64,000 bases of DNA from CAVRTM01 sp963696105 (GCA_963696105.1 CAVOIP010000001.1:310001-374000); one strand, 5' to 3'; numbered from the stretch's first letter, positions 29,349 to 38,216 are shown. A program made the numbers and translations. Notes: generated by a model from the letters alone, not told the origin.

Positions 29349-30239
29349 TCAGGCCAGGGCGCGCCGGGCCAGGGCCGGGACGCCGCTGCGCAGCCCGGCC
29401 ACCATGTCCAGCACCTGCCGGGTCGCGGCGACGTCGTGGGCCCGCACCAGCCGCACGCCCTCCCACGCCGCGACCGCCGTGGCCGCGAGCGTGCCGGTGA
29501 CCCGGTCGGACTTCTTCCCGTTCAGGCCGAGCGTCTCGGCGATGAACTTCTTGTTGGAGATCGCGAGCAGCACCGGCCAGCCGGTGTCCACCAGCGCCGA
29601 GACCTGCCCCGTCAGCGCGAGCGAGTGGTAGGTGTTCTTGCCGAAGTCCTGGGCCGCGTCGATGAGCAGGCCGTCCTCGCGGACCCCGGCGACCAGCGCG
29701 GCCTCGACCTGCCCGAGCAGGTCGCCCACGGCCTGGCCGACGACGTCCTCGTAGCGCACCCGGTGCGGGTCGGTCCGCGGCGGGTGCCCGCCGGTGTGGG
29801 CGCAGATGTACGCCGCGCCCCGGGCGGCGGCGACAGCCGTCACCTCCGGGTCGTGGCCGGCCCAGGCGTCGTTGACCAGGTCCGCCCCGGCCGCGCACGC
29901 CGCGTCGGCGACGTCCGCCCGCCAGGTGTCGACGCTGATGATGAGCTGCGGGTGGGCCGCGCGGATCGCCTCGACGAAGGGCACCACCCGGGCCAGCTCC
30001 TCGGCTGCGCTGACCTCGGGGCCCGGACCGGCCTTGACGCCGCCGATGTCGACGGCGTCGGCGCCGGCGGCCACCGCCCGCTCGACCGCTTCGAGGGCCA
30101 CGTCGTCGTCCAGGAACATGCCCTGGTCGTAGAAGGAGTCGGGGGTGCGGTTGATGATCGCGAGCAGGCCTGTCGTCCCGGGCGCGAAGGTGCGCCCCCG
30201 CAGCAGGAGGTCGCGTCCGGTCGGTGCAGAGGCAGGCAT
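29349..30239 (-). CDS. folP2: Dihydropteroate synthase homologue, FolP2 type
   Basis: 296 residues forming a TIM barrel. It carries IINRTPDSFYDQG, VDIGGVKAGPG, ISVDTWRADVA, VNDAWAG, DFGKNTYHSLAL and SNKKF. These are the signatures of the FolP2 paralogue (M. tuberculosis Rv1207), which differ from classical DHPS, for example VKAGPG in place of the usual STRPG loop. FolP2 of mycobacteria is reported not to replace FolP1 in folate synthesis, so I avoid assigning DHPS activity. Position next to the LOG, DivIVA-like and tag genes matches M. tuberculosis. Confidence 0.85.
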   Translation of the reverse strand: MPASAPTGRDLLLRGRTFAPGTTGLLAIINRTPDSFYDQGMFLDDDVALEAVERAVAAGADAVDIGGVKAGPGPEVSAAEELARVVPFVEAIRAAHPQLIISVDTWRADVADAACAAGADLVNDAWAGHDPEVTAVAAARGAAYICAHTGGHPPRTDPHRVRYEDVVGQAVGDLLGQVEAALVAGVREDGLLIDAAQDFGKNTYHSLALTGQVSALVDTGWPVLLAISNKKFIAETLGLNGKKSDRVTGTLAATAVAAWEGVRLVRAHDVAATRQVLDMVAGLRSGVPALARRALA

Positions 30240-30253
30240 GGCACGATTCTGTC

Positions 30254-30649
30254 GTGATCGTCTTCCTCGTGCTGGTCCTCGTCGTTCTCGCGGGGCTCGT
30301 CGTCGCCCTCGTCCTCGGCCGGTGGGGCGGCAGGGGACAGGCGATGGTCGCCCCCACCTCGACCAGCCCGTTCGAGCCGCTGCCCGAGGGACGGCTCGAC
30401 GCCGACCGTGCCCGCGAGGTGCGGTTCGACATCGGCCTGCGCGGCTACCGCATGGACCAGGTGGACTCGGTGCTGGACCGGCTCGTCCTCGAGCTGAGGT
30501 CGCGCGACGAGGAGCTGGGGAGTTTGCGGTCCCGGGCCCCGCGCCCCGACCGGGAGGACCGGACCGACCAGGGACTGAGGGTCCACGAGGTCGGTGGAGC
30601 CGACCGGACCGACCAGGCCGGCGCGGCCGGCCCGGCCGTGGAGCGCTGA
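30254..30649 (+). CDS. DivIVA-domain membrane protein (Rv1209-like)
   Basis: 131 residues from GTG 30254. One N-terminal membrane helix (residues ~2-22), a linker, then FDIGLRGYRMDQVDSVLDRLVLELRSRDEEL, the DivIVA N-terminal motif that begins with F-x-x-x-x-x-G-Y-x-x-x-Q-V. The C-terminus is low-complexity and acidic/Gly-rich. DivIVA-type segments bind curved membrane or form coiled coils. Divergent from the folP2-type gene with 14 bp between starts, so their promoters overlap. Confidence 0.8.
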   Translation: MIVFLVLVLVVLAGLVVALVLGRWGGRGQAMVAPTSTSPFEPLPEGRLDADRAREVRFDIGLRGYRMDQVDSVLDRLVLELRSRDEELGSLRSRAPRPDREDRTDQGLRVHEVGGADRTDQAGAAGPAVER

Positions 30650-30654
30650 GGGCG

Positions 30655-31125
30655 ATGGGGATCCTCAGCCTCGAGCGCACCACCTCGGCCACGCCCGAAC
30701 AGGTGTGGCAGGTGGTCACCGACTGGGGCGGCTACGCCCGCTGGATGCCGCTGACCACCATGCGCCTCGCGCCCGGTCCCACCCGGGTGGGTTGGACCTT
30801 CGCAGGGCTGTCCGGGCTGGGCCGGTTCCGGTTCGCCGACGTCATGGTGATCACTGCCTGGGGTCCCCCGCAGGACGGGCGGGGGCAGTTCCGGCTCCGC
30901 AAGATCGGCCGCCTGCTCGACGGCTGGGCCGACGTCCGCGTCGAGCCGGGCCCGGGGAGTGCCGGCGCGGTGCTGCGCTGGACCGAGGAGCTGCTCGTGC
31001 GCCCGCCCGCGCTCGGGCGGCGGCTGGACCGCCTCGCCGACCCGGTGAACCGGTGGATGTTCGGCCGCGCCGTGGACGCCATGGTGGCCGAGGCCGAAGC
31101 GCTGGCGGTGAGCAGCCCTGGATGA
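30655..31125 (+). CDS. SRPBCC (START/polyketide-cyclase-like) family protein
   Basis: 156 residues from ATG 30655, 5 bp after the DivIVA-like gene. START-like helix-grip fold: SLERTTSATPEQVWQVVTDWGGYARWMP, then GVGWTFAGLSGLGRFRFAD-type strands, and the C-terminal long helix RLADPVNRWMFGRAVDAMVAEAEAL. Lipid or hydrophobic ligand binding is the family trait; no catalytic residues can be named. Likely in one operon with the DivIVA-like and tag genes. Confidence 0.82.
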   Translation: MGILSLERTTSATPEQVWQVVTDWGGYARWMPLTTMRLAPGPTRVGWTFAGLSGLGRFRFADVMVITAWGPPQDGRGQFRLRKIGRLLDGWADVRVEPGPGSAGAVLRWTEELLVRPPALGRRLDRLADPVNRWMFGRAVDAMVAEAEALAVSSPG

Positions 31126-31135
31126 CACCGGCGTC

Positions 31136-31699
31136 GTGGTCGGCGCGGACGGGCTCGGGCGCTGCGCGTGGGCCGGGAGCACCGCGGACTACCTCGACTA
31201 CCACGACCACGAGTGGGGGACGCCGGTCCACGGCGAGACCCCGCTGTTCGAGCGCCTCACCCTCGAGGGCTTCCAGTCCGGTCTGTCCTGGCTGACCATC
31301 CTGCGCAAGCGCGAGGGCTTCCGCGCCGCGTTCGCCGGCTTCGACGCCGACGTGGTCGCCCGCTTCGGCGACCGTGACGTGGAGCGGCTGATGGCCGACG
31401 CCTCCATCGTGCGGAACCGGCGCAAGATCGAGGCGGCCATCAGCAACGCCGATGCGGTGCAACGGCTCCGGGCCGTCGGAGGGTTGGACGAGGTCTTCTG
31501 GTCCGCCGCGCCGGCCCACCACAGGCCGCCGGCCGGCCTCGCCGACGTCCCGGCGAGCACCCCGGCCTCCGTCGCCCTCACCCGCACCCTCAAGGGCCAC
31601 GGGTTCGTCTGGGTGGGGCCGACCACGATGTACGCCGCCATGCAGGCGTGCGGCGTCGTCAACGACCACGTCCGCGGCTGCCACCGGAGCGTCGGATGA
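31136..31699 (+). CDS. tag: DNA-3-methyladenine glycosylase I
   Basis: 187 residues from GTG 31136. Tag signatures: GRCAWAGSTADYLDYHDHEWG (N-terminal Cys and His of the zinc snap), FERLTLEGFQSGLSWLTILRKRE, and near the C-terminus FVWVGPTTMYAAMQACGVVNDH with the remaining zinc ligands (Cys/His). Removes 3-methyladenine from alkylated DNA. Stop overlaps the next gene by 4 bp (ATGA). M. tuberculosis tagA (Rv1210) is in the same position. Confidence 0.93.
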   Translation: MVGADGLGRCAWAGSTADYLDYHDHEWGTPVHGETPLFERLTLEGFQSGLSWLTILRKREGFRAAFAGFDADVVARFGDRDVERLMADASIVRNRRKIEAAISNADAVQRLRAVGGLDEVFWSAAPAHHRPPAGLADVPASTPASVALTRTLKGHGFVWVGPTTMYAAMQACGVVNDHVRGCHRSVG

Positions 31700-32871
31700 G
31701 GTCCCGGTTCCTCGGCCAGGTGCTCGCGGCATACCTGCTGTGCCGGCTGTTCTCGTTCGTGCTGCTGACGGTCGTCGCCGGGCACCAGGCGCCGGTGGCG
31801 TGGACGGGACCGCACCCGGACTATCTCTCCATGACGGTCCTCTGGGACGGCTCGTGGTACCGCGAGATCGCCGAGCACGGGTATCCGGTGCCGCTGCCGA
31901 CCGATCCCGCCACCGGCGGGCTGGTCCAGAACGCCTGGGCGTTCTACCCCGCGTTCCCCCTGCTGGCGCGGCTGCTCATGACGGCGACCGGTCTCGGCTT
32001 TCCCCTGGTCGCCTCGACCCTGGCGCTGGTCTGCGGGGCGGCCGCGGCTCTGGTCATCGCGGTGCTGCTGCGCGAACGGGTCGGCCCGCGCGTCGCGTTC
32101 GCCGCCGTGCTGGTCTATTCCACGTTCGTCGCGTCGCCGATCCTGCAGGTGGCCTACACCGAGTCCCTGGCGATGCTGCTGCTGGCCGGGTTCCTCCTCG
32201 CGCTCTCGCACGAGCGGTGGCTGGTCGCCTCGGCGCTCGCCCTGGGAATCGGGGTCACCCGGCCCATCGCGGTTCCCCTGGGCGTGGTCGCCCTGGTGGC
32301 GGTCGTGGTGCGCTGGCGCCACCGCTCCGGGCGCCGGCTGGCACGCGGCGAGGCGGTCTCGATGGTCACCGTGCTCGCGGCCTGCGGGGTGGCGGGGCTG
32401 GCCTGGCCGGCCATCGCCTGGTGGCGGACCGGGGTCCGCTCGGCCTACACCGACACGATGGCCACCTGGCGCGGAGCCGGTGAGGTGACGCCGTTCCGGC
32501 CGTGGCTGGACATCTCCCGCTACATCGCCGGCGACACCGTCGGCCCGACGGCGCTGGCGGCGCTCGCCGTCGTGCTGGTGCTGCTGGTGGTGGGCCCGTG
32601 GGCACGGGCGCTCGGCCCGCAGCTGCGCGCGTGGTGCCTGGCCTACCCTGCCTACCTCGGCGCCGTCCTCGACCCGTGGACCAGCATCTTCCGCTACGCG
32701 CTGCCGCTGTTCCCGCTCACCGTCGTGCTGGTCGGCGGCGGCTGGGGCGCTCGCTCGCCGCGGGCGCTGCGCTGGCGCACCGGGCTGCTCGTCCTGGCCG
32801 GCCTGCTCGCGCAGGTCTGGTGGGTGTGGGAGCTGTACCGCTTCGTGCCGCCGTCGGACTACCCGCCGTGA
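31696..32871 (+). CDS. PIG-V-like membrane glycosyl(mannosyl)transferase, first copy
   Basis: 391 residues with about 9-10 membrane helices. The first outside loop holds WDGSWYREIAEHGYP, the D-x-x-W/Y-Y pattern of GT-C transferases of the PIG-V (Mannosyl_trans2) family; AFYPAFPLLAR and VAYTESLAM follow, as in that family. These enzymes use lipid-linked sugars such as polyprenyl-phosphomannose and act on the outer face of the membrane. ATGA overlap with tag and GTGA overlap with the next copy show tight coupling. Confidence 0.82.
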   Translation: MRSRFLGQVLAAYLLCRLFSFVLLTVVAGHQAPVAWTGPHPDYLSMTVLWDGSWYREIAEHGYPVPLPTDPATGGLVQNAWAFYPAFPLLARLLMTATGLGFPLVASTLALVCGAAAALVIAVLLRERVGPRVAFAAVLVYSTFVASPILQVAYTESLAMLLLAGFLLALSHERWLVASALALGIGVTRPIAVPLGVVALVAVVVRWRHRSGRRLARGEAVSMVTVLAACGVAGLAWPAIAWWRTGVRSAYTDTMATWRGAGEVTPFRPWLDISRYIAGDTVGPTALAALAVVLVLLVVGPWARALGPQLRAWCLAYPAYLGAVLDPWTSIFRYALPLFPLTVVLVGGGWGARSPRALRWRTGLLVLAGLLAQVWWVWELYRFVPPSDYPP

Positions 32872-34127
32872 CCGTCCTGCGGGCGGTGGCGCCGGTGCGC
32901 GCGCTGCGGGACCGCGTGCTCTCCTGGCCGACCTGGGCCGTGCTGCTCGGCTTCTACCTGCTCACCCGCGTGGTCGTCGCCCTCATCATCCAGGGGGCGG
33001 CGGTCTGCTGCCAGAACCCCGCCGGCGTCGGCACGCTGACCCCCGGCTACCTCGACATGGTCGGCATCTGGGACGGCGCCTGGTACCACCGGATCGCCGA
33101 CACGGGCTACCCCTCCACGCTGCCCTACGACCCGGTCTCCAACGAGGTCACGTTCAGCGCGTGGGCGTTCTACCCGGTCTTCCCGATGGTCCTGAGGCTG
33201 CTGGGTGCTGTGGGACTCCCGTTCCTGCTGGCAGCGACCGTCGTCAACGTCGCCGCCGGTGCGGCGTCGGTGCTGCTGGTGTGGCGGCTGCTCAGCGCCC
33301 GGGCGGGCGACTGCGTGCTGCACCGGCGCATGGCGCTGCTGGCGACCATGCTGTGGTGCCTCTACCCCGCCACCGCCGTGCTGCAGATCGCCTACTCCGA
33401 GGCCCTCGGTATGGCGCTCCTGGCCGCCTTCCTCTGCCTGCTCCTGCAGCGGCGCTACCTGTGGTGCGCCGCGGTGGTGCTGCTGCTCGGCCTCACCCGG
33501 GCGGTGGCGCCTCCCCTCGCGGTGGTGGTGCTGGCCCACCTCGTCCTGCGCTGGCGCTCGGAGACCGCGGCCGGCAGCAGGCGCCCCCTGGCCGGCCAGC
33601 GGGTCTCCGCCGTCGTGATGGTGGCGGCCACCGGGCTGTCGGCGGTGGCGTGGCCGCTCGTCGTGGGTCTGGTCACCGGCAACCTGGAGGGCTTCTTCCT
33701 CACGCAGGCTGCGTGGGGGCAGAAACCGGGGGAGGGCCCGTTCGTGGCGTGGGTGCTGTGGTCCTGGGGCGCCCTGGGCATCACCGGCGTGCTGCTCCTG
33801 TTCGCCATCGTCGCGTCGTACGTCTCGCTCGTGGTGGGACGGCACGGCAGCTGGCTGGTTGCGGAGGTGCGCGTCTGGGCGCTGGCCTACCCGCTGTTCC
33901 TGCTCGCCGTCGTGCGCCCGATCACCAGCATGTGGCGGTTCCTGATGCTCGACTTCCCGGTCGCCGCGATCGTGGTGAGCATGACGGTGAGGGGAGCCGA
34001 CGGCCAGCGCGTCACCTCTGGCTGGCCGCGGCGGCTGGTGCTGGTCACGATCGCTCTCGTCGTCGGCGTCATCGCGTGGACCGTGGTGCTGCTGACCGAC
34101 ACCCCGTGGTCGGACTCGCCGCCCTGA
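32868..34127 (+). CDS. PIG-V-like membrane glycosyl(mannosyl)transferase, second copy
   Basis: 419 residues from GTG 32868 (overlaps the previous stop by 4 bp). Same family as the preceding gene: WDGAWYHRIADTGYPSTLPYDP, AFYPVFPMVLRLL, and IAYSEALGMALLAAF align position by position with the first copy. About ten membrane helices. A tandem duplication followed by divergence is the simplest history. Target glycolipid or glycoprotein unknown. Convergent with the crotonase gene. Confidence 0.82.
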   Translation: MTVLRAVAPVRALRDRVLSWPTWAVLLGFYLLTRVVVALIIQGAAVCCQNPAGVGTLTPGYLDMVGIWDGAWYHRIADTGYPSTLPYDPVSNEVTFSAWAFYPVFPMVLRLLGAVGLPFLLAATVVNVAAGAASVLLVWRLLSARAGDCVLHRRMALLATMLWCLYPATAVLQIAYSEALGMALLAAFLCLLLQRRYLWCAAVVLLLGLTRAVAPPLAVVVLAHLVLRWRSETAAGSRRPLAGQRVSAVVMVAATGLSAVAWPLVVGLVTGNLEGFFLTQAAWGQKPGEGPFVAWVLWSWGALGITGVLLLFAIVASYVSLVVGRHGSWLVAEVRVWALAYPLFLLAVVRPITSMWRFLMLDFPVAAIVVSMTVRGADGQRVTSGWPRRLVLVTIALVVGVIAWTVVLLTDTPWSDSPP

Positions 34128-34139
34128 CCACGGCCACGC

Positions 34140-34967
34140 TCAGCGACCGGTGAACGTCGGCTGCTCCTTGGCGAGGAAGGCGCCCACGGCCGCGGCGTGG
34201 TCCTCGCTGCCGCCGGTGAGCGCCATGTACTCGGCCTCCCTGGCCAGGGACTCACCCAGCGTGTGCCCGGCGGAGTAGGCCACGGCACGGCGGATGGAGC
34301 CGTAGGCCAGCGTCGGGCCGGCCGCCAGCGTGGCGGCGAGCTCGGCCACGGCGCCCGCGAGCTCGGCGGCGGGGACCACCTTCGTCGCGAGGCCGATCGC
34401 CAGCGCCTCCTCGGCGCGCACGGTCCGCGGCATCAGCAGCAGCTCCTTGGCCCGGGCCGTGCCGACCAGCCGGGGGAGGGTCCAGGAGGACCCGGAGTCG
34501 CAGGACAGCGCGATGCCCGCGAACGCGAGGTTGAAGCCGGCCGTGTCGGCGAGGACCCGCAGGTCCGCAGCGAAGGCGAACGCGGCCCCCGCTCCGGCGG
34601 CGACCCCGTTCAAGGCGGCGATGACCGGCTTGTTCATCGTCGCGATGAGCTCCACCACCGGGTTGTAGTGCTCCGGCACGGTCTGCCACAGCGACTCGTC
34701 GTGGCGCTGCAGCAGCTCGATGTGCTCGCGCAGGTCCTGCCCGACGCTGAACGCGCGCCCGGTCCCGGTCAGGACGACCACGCGCACCGCCGGGTCGTCG
34801 GCCACCTGCCTCAGGGTCGCCAGCAGCAGCTCCTTGGTCGGGGTGTCCAGGGCGTTCATGGCGCCGGCCCGGTTGAACGTGACCGTCGCGACGCCACCGC
34901 TCACCTCCAGCAGGACGGGCGCGGCCGGCGTCTCGACGGGGGCGGGGATCGGCTCCTGCTCGGGCAT
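34140..34967 (-). CDS. paaG: Enoyl-CoA hydratase/isomerase, PaaG-like
   Basis: 275 residues with a ~20-residue Pro/Ala-rich N-terminal extension. Crotonase fold: oxyanion-hole region FSVGQDLREH and ALNGVAAGAGAAFAFAADLRVLA. At the site that holds a catalytic Glu in hydratases the sequence is ALSCDSGSSWTLPRLVG, with Asp, as in PaaG (ring-1,2-epoxyphenylacetyl-CoA isomerase). It is transcribed with a paaX gene 5 bp upstream. No other paa genes are in view, so the substrate assignment is inferred from these two facts. Confidence 0.78.
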   Translation of the reverse strand: MPEQEPIPAPVETPAAPVLLEVSGGVATVTFNRAGAMNALDTPTKELLLATLRQVADDPAVRVVVLTGTGRAFSVGQDLREHIELLQRHDESLWQTVPEHYNPVVELIATMNKPVIAALNGVAAGAGAAFAFAADLRVLADTAGFNLAFAGIALSCDSGSSWTLPRLVGTARAKELLLMPRTVRAEEALAIGLATKVVPAAELAGAVAELAATLAAGPTLAYGSIRRAVAYSAGHTLGESLAREAEYMALTGGSEDHAAAVGAFLAKEQPTFTGR

Positions 34968-34972
34968 GCGGC

Positions 34973-35770
34973 TCAGCTCCTGGTCTGGGGATCGGGGGAC
35001 AGGCAGTCGTCCACGAACGTGCGCGCCAGCGGCAGCAGCGACGCCGCCATGCTGTCGAACGACACCGCAGCCCGGCGGCCCGGCCAGTCGGCGGGCAGCA
35101 CCTCGTCGGGCAGGCCGGGATCACGGAAGAGGAACTTGCGCCACTCGTGGACCAGCAGGGTACGGACGGCGAAACCCTGCTCGGGCGCGAGGTCCTCCTC
35201 GAGGCGCGACGTCAGCTGCTGCGCCCCGCAGAGGAACTCCCGGTAGGCCGCGGCCAGGTCGTCCAGGTCCCACAGGTCGGCGGCCAGAGCAGGGCCGGCC
35301 TCGGCGTAGCGGGACAGGAACTGCCGGCTGCCCACGCCCTCGGCGGCCAGGGACCGGTCCAGCTCGGCGCTCGCGCGCGGGGCGATCCACGTGTCCGGAG
35401 CCAGCCGTGCATAGCCCAGGTACCCCATCGCGGCGGCGGTGCGGCCCCGCGAGGCCCGGTCGGCGGCGTGCTCGACCACGACGACGTGCCAGGTGCCGTC
35501 CCACTGCTGGTCGGCGGTCCGGTAGATGCGGCTGTGTGCCTCGGCGAGCCGGGCCCGGGCGCGCGCCGTCGCGGCGTAGCCCCGCTGCCCCTGCTGCTCG
35601 ACCGGCTCGAGCCAGCCCTCGCGGACCATCCTGGAGACGGCGGTGCGGACCGCCGGCGGGGCGACGTCCACGGCGCCGAGCAGCCGCACGATGGCGGCGA
35701 TGGGCGCCCATCCACCGCGTGGCGACAGGTGGTCGCCATACAGGTCGAACAACGCTGATCGGGCATGCAC
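34973..35770 (-). CDS. paaX: PaaX-family transcriptional repressor
   Basis: 265 residues from GTG 35770. N-terminal winged helix (residues ~1-75: ALFDLYGDHLSPRGGW...VRTAVSRMVREGWLEP), then PaaX central domain (WDGTWHVVVVEHA) and C-terminal domain (VHEWRKFLFRDPGLPDEVLPADWPG), all family hallmarks. PaaX represses phenylacetate genes and is released by phenylacetyl-CoA. Forms an operon with the PaaG-like gene. Confidence 0.92.
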   Translation of the reverse strand: MHARSALFDLYGDHLSPRGGWAPIAAIVRLLGAVDVAPPAVRTAVSRMVREGWLEPVEQQGQRGYAATARARARLAEAHSRIYRTADQQWDGTWHVVVVEHAADRASRGRTAAAMGYLGYARLAPDTWIAPRASAELDRSLAAEGVGSRQFLSRYAEAGPALAADLWDLDDLAAAYREFLCGAQQLTSRLEEDLAPEQGFAVRTLLVHEWRKFLFRDPGLPDEVLPADWPGRRAAVSFDSMAASLLPLARTFVDDCLSPDPQTRS

Positions 35771-35914
35771 GTCCGATAGTGTGACCCATGATGATTTCGT
35801 GCTGGGGGACGCTCACGCGATAATGGTCACAAGACAGTGCGCACCGACAGGCTCCTGCCCGCGTGGACGGTGCGCGCACGATGGCTTTCCACGCAAGCAA
35901 CGGAGGGATTTCCC

Positions 35915-36088
35915 ATGGCGGCGATGAAGCCGAGGACCGGAGACGGCCCGCTCGAGGTCACCAAGGAGGGTCGCGGCATCGTCCTGCGCATGCCCATCGA
36001 GGGCGGTGGCCGGCTGGTCGTGGAGATGACTCCGGACGAGGCCGCTGCCCTGGGCGCGGCGATCAACGGCTGCGAAGGCGTGGGCTGA
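35915..36088 (+). CDS. DUF3117 small conserved protein (Rv1211-like)
   Basis: 57 residues from ATG 35915 with a GGAGGG ribosome-binding site 8 nt upstream. Sequence MAAMKPRTGDGPLEVTKEGRG ... RLVVEMTPDEAAALGAAI matches the near-invariant actinobacterial DUF3117 family. Function unknown; its extreme conservation suggests a core role. A 26-bp hairpin follows directly. Confidence 0.92.
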   Translation: MAAMKPRTGDGPLEVTKEGRGIVLRMPIEGGGRLVVEMTPDEAAALGAAINGCEGVG

Positions 36089-36096
36089 CTCCTCCC

Positions 36097-36151
36097 CCCG
36101 CGACACGACGAAGCCCTCACCGGATCGGTGAGGGCTTCGTCGTGTCGCGGG
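36097..36151. terminator. Exceptionally long perfect hairpin (26-bp stem), bidirectional terminator
   Basis: 36097-36122 pairs perfectly with 36126-36151 around GAT. It separates convergent genes (DUF3117 gene and the O-methyltransferase gene). Confidence 0.85.
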
Positions 36152-36179
36152 CGGCTCGCCGGCCGGCCGCGGGACCGGC

Positions 36180-36812
36180 TCAGCGCTTGACGGCGGCCAG
36201 CAGCCCGTCACCGACGGGGAGCAGGCAGGGCACCAGCCCGTCGTGGTCGCGCAGCATCTTGCCCAGGTCGCGCAGCGCCCTGGTGGTCTCGTCCCGGGCG
36301 GCGGGGTCGGCGACCTTGTCGTGCCACAGCATGTTGTCGAGGGCCAGCACGCCGCCGGGGCGCAGCAGCCGCAGCGCCTGCTCGACGTACGCGGCGTACT
36401 CGCCCTTGTCGCCGTCGATGACCACCATGTCGTAGGCGCCGTCGGTCAGGCGGGGCATGACATCCAGGGCCCGGCCGGTGATGACGCGTGTGCGCTGGGG
36501 CGGGACACCGGCCGCGAGGTAGGCCTTGCGGGCGGACCGCTGGTGCTCGGCCTCGACGTCGATGGTGGTGAGGATGCCGTCGGCGGGCATCCCGGCCAGC
36601 AGCCACAGGCCGGAGACGCCGGCCCCGGTGCCGACCTCGGCCACGGCGCGGGCGCCGGAGGCGGCGGCCAGCAGCCGCAGCGCCGCACCGGTCCCGGGCA
36701 GGACCGGGGTGCACCCGAGCTCCTCGCCGCGGTGGCGGGCCTGCTCGATGACCTCGCTCTCCGCGATGAAGTCCTCGGAGTAGGCCCAGGTGGCCGGCTT
36801 CTGTGCACTCAT
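36180..36812 (-). CDS. SAM-dependent O-methyltransferase (Rv1220c-like)
   Basis: 210 residues. SAM-binding EVGTGAGVSGLWLLAGMP (motif I), TTIDVEAEHQ, MVVIDGDKGEY (metal-binding Asp) and LALDNMLWHDKV (Asp-Asn) identify the class I, divalent-metal-dependent O-methyltransferase family 3 (COMT-like). The gene sits opposite sigE with 129 bp between starts, as in M. tuberculosis (Rv1220c/sigE). Substrate unknown; cytosolic. Confidence 0.9.
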   Translation of the reverse strand: MSAQKPATWAYSEDFIAESEVIEQARHRGEELGCTPVLPGTGAALRLLAAASGARAVAEVGTGAGVSGLWLLAGMPADGILTTIDVEAEHQRSARKAYLAAGVPPQRTRVITGRALDVMPRLTDGAYDMVVIDGDKGEYAAYVEQALRLLRPGGVLALDNMLWHDKVADPAARDETTRALRDLGKMLRDHDGLVPCLLPVGDGLLAAVKR

Positions 36813-36941
36813 GGGCGCAACCCTATCGCCGCACCCGGACGCTGCCTGCCAGGTGCGCCCTGCCCAGCAAACTCTCAGGTTCGTGCGAAACCATCGTGGT
36901 ACCGCAGGGTGACGCCCTGCAGTCGAGACGAAGGAACTCCC

Positions 36942-37598
36942 GTGACCACCACGACGACGCAGCGGCCCGACCCACGGCAGCCTGACGCCGATCCCCAGGC
37001 GCCCGTCGACGCGTGGGTCCCGCCGACGTGGGAGGAGATCGTCGCCCAGCACTCAGCCCGGGTCTACCGGCTGGCCTACCGCCTGACCGGCAACGTGCAC
37101 GACGCCGAGGACCTCACGCACGACGTGTTCATCCGCGTCTTCCGCTCCCTGCACTCCTACCAGCCGGGCACGTTCGAGGGCTGGCTGCACCGGATCACGA
37201 CCAACGTGTTCCTCGACAAGATGCGGCGCAAGCAGCGGATCCGCTTCGACGCCCTCTCCGATGACGCCGCCGCGCGGCTGCCCAGCCGCGATGCCGGCCC
37301 GGAGCAGCACTTCACCGACACCCACTTCGACGACGACGTCCAGCGCGCGCTCGACGCGCTCGCCCCCGACTTCCGGGCCGCGGTCGTGCTCTGCGACATC
37401 GAGGGGCTCTCCTACGAGGAGATCGCCGCCACGCTCGACATCAAGCTGGGCACGGTCCGCTCGCGCATCCACCGCGGCCGGGCCCAGCTGCGCGAGGCCC
37501 TCGCCCACCGCGCGCCGGACCCCGCCCGTACGACGACCGCCGCGCGCCCGGTCCGGCGCGGGTTCAGCATCGGGCGGGTCGCGCCGGGGACCCGGTGA
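36942..37598 (+). CDS. sigE: ECF RNA polymerase sigma factor SigE
   Basis: 218 residues from GTG 36942 with an AAGGAA site 5 nt upstream. Sigma region 2: YRLAYRLTGNVHDAEDLTHDVFIRVFRSL, with GWLHRITTNVFLDKMRRK (-10 recognition). Sigma region 4: LAPDFRAAVVLCDIEGLSYEEIAATLDIKLGTVRSRIHRGR (-35 helix-turn-helix). Controls envelope and redox stress genes. Stop overlaps the anti-sigma gene by 4 bp (GTGA). A small inverted repeat (GCAGGG...CCCTGC, 36904-36920) lies in the leader. Confidence 0.95.
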   Translation: MTTTTTQRPDPRQPDADPQAPVDAWVPPTWEEIVAQHSARVYRLAYRLTGNVHDAEDLTHDVFIRVFRSLHSYQPGTFEGWLHRITTNVFLDKMRRKQRIRFDALSDDAAARLPSRDAGPEQHFTDTHFDDDVQRALDALAPDFRAAVVLCDIEGLSYEEIAATLDIKLGTVRSRIHRGRAQLREALAHRAPDPARTTTAARPVRRGFSIGRVAPGTR

Positions 37599-38216
37599 CC
37601 CTCAGCGGCGGCCCCCGCCCCCACGGCAGCCACCTGGGGTCGCTGGTCAGCGCGTACGTCGACCGCGACCTCCCCGCGGGCGTCCTGCTCGGGTGCGACC
37701 AGCACGTGGCGGTCTGCGGCTCCTGCCGTTCCGCGGCCGAGGAGGAGCGGCGGCTGCTGGAGTCCATGCGCCGCACCACGACTCCCTGCCTCTCCAGCTC
37801 ACTGCAGTCCGCCCTGCTCGGCCTGGCGGCGTCGGCGGCCCCGGTCGGTGAGCGGCCGCACCTGCCGGTGGTCGACCCGGCGGCGCCGGCCCTGCACCGG
37901 TCCCCCGTACGCGCAGCGGTGCTGGCCGGTCTGGCGGCCGGGGCCTCCGCCGCTGCCGCGCTCAGCCTCGGGGTGGCCGGCGTCGGAGGCCCGGGCCCGG
38001 GACCGACGGCGCCGAGCTCCCCGGCCGTGCGGCTGCCCGCGGCCGCCACGATGGCACGGGGGCCCGGCCGGCCGTCGCGCCCCCTGGTCCAGGTCCCGTC
38101 GTGGCGTGTCGTGCCGGCCGCCGACGTGCTGTCCGTCAGCGGCTCGCCGGCAGCTCTCCAGCCGCCTGGCACCGCCTCCCTCGCCGCGCGCTCCGCCCGC
38201 TTGGCACACTTCCCCC

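Noticed and set aside
26179..30432. A 1417-codon minus-strand open frame
   Set aside because: Only its 3' part (26179-27117) is dapD. The remainder is antisense to dapE, the LOG gene and others, with Arg/Gly/Pro-rich composition; it is a GC-rich artefact.
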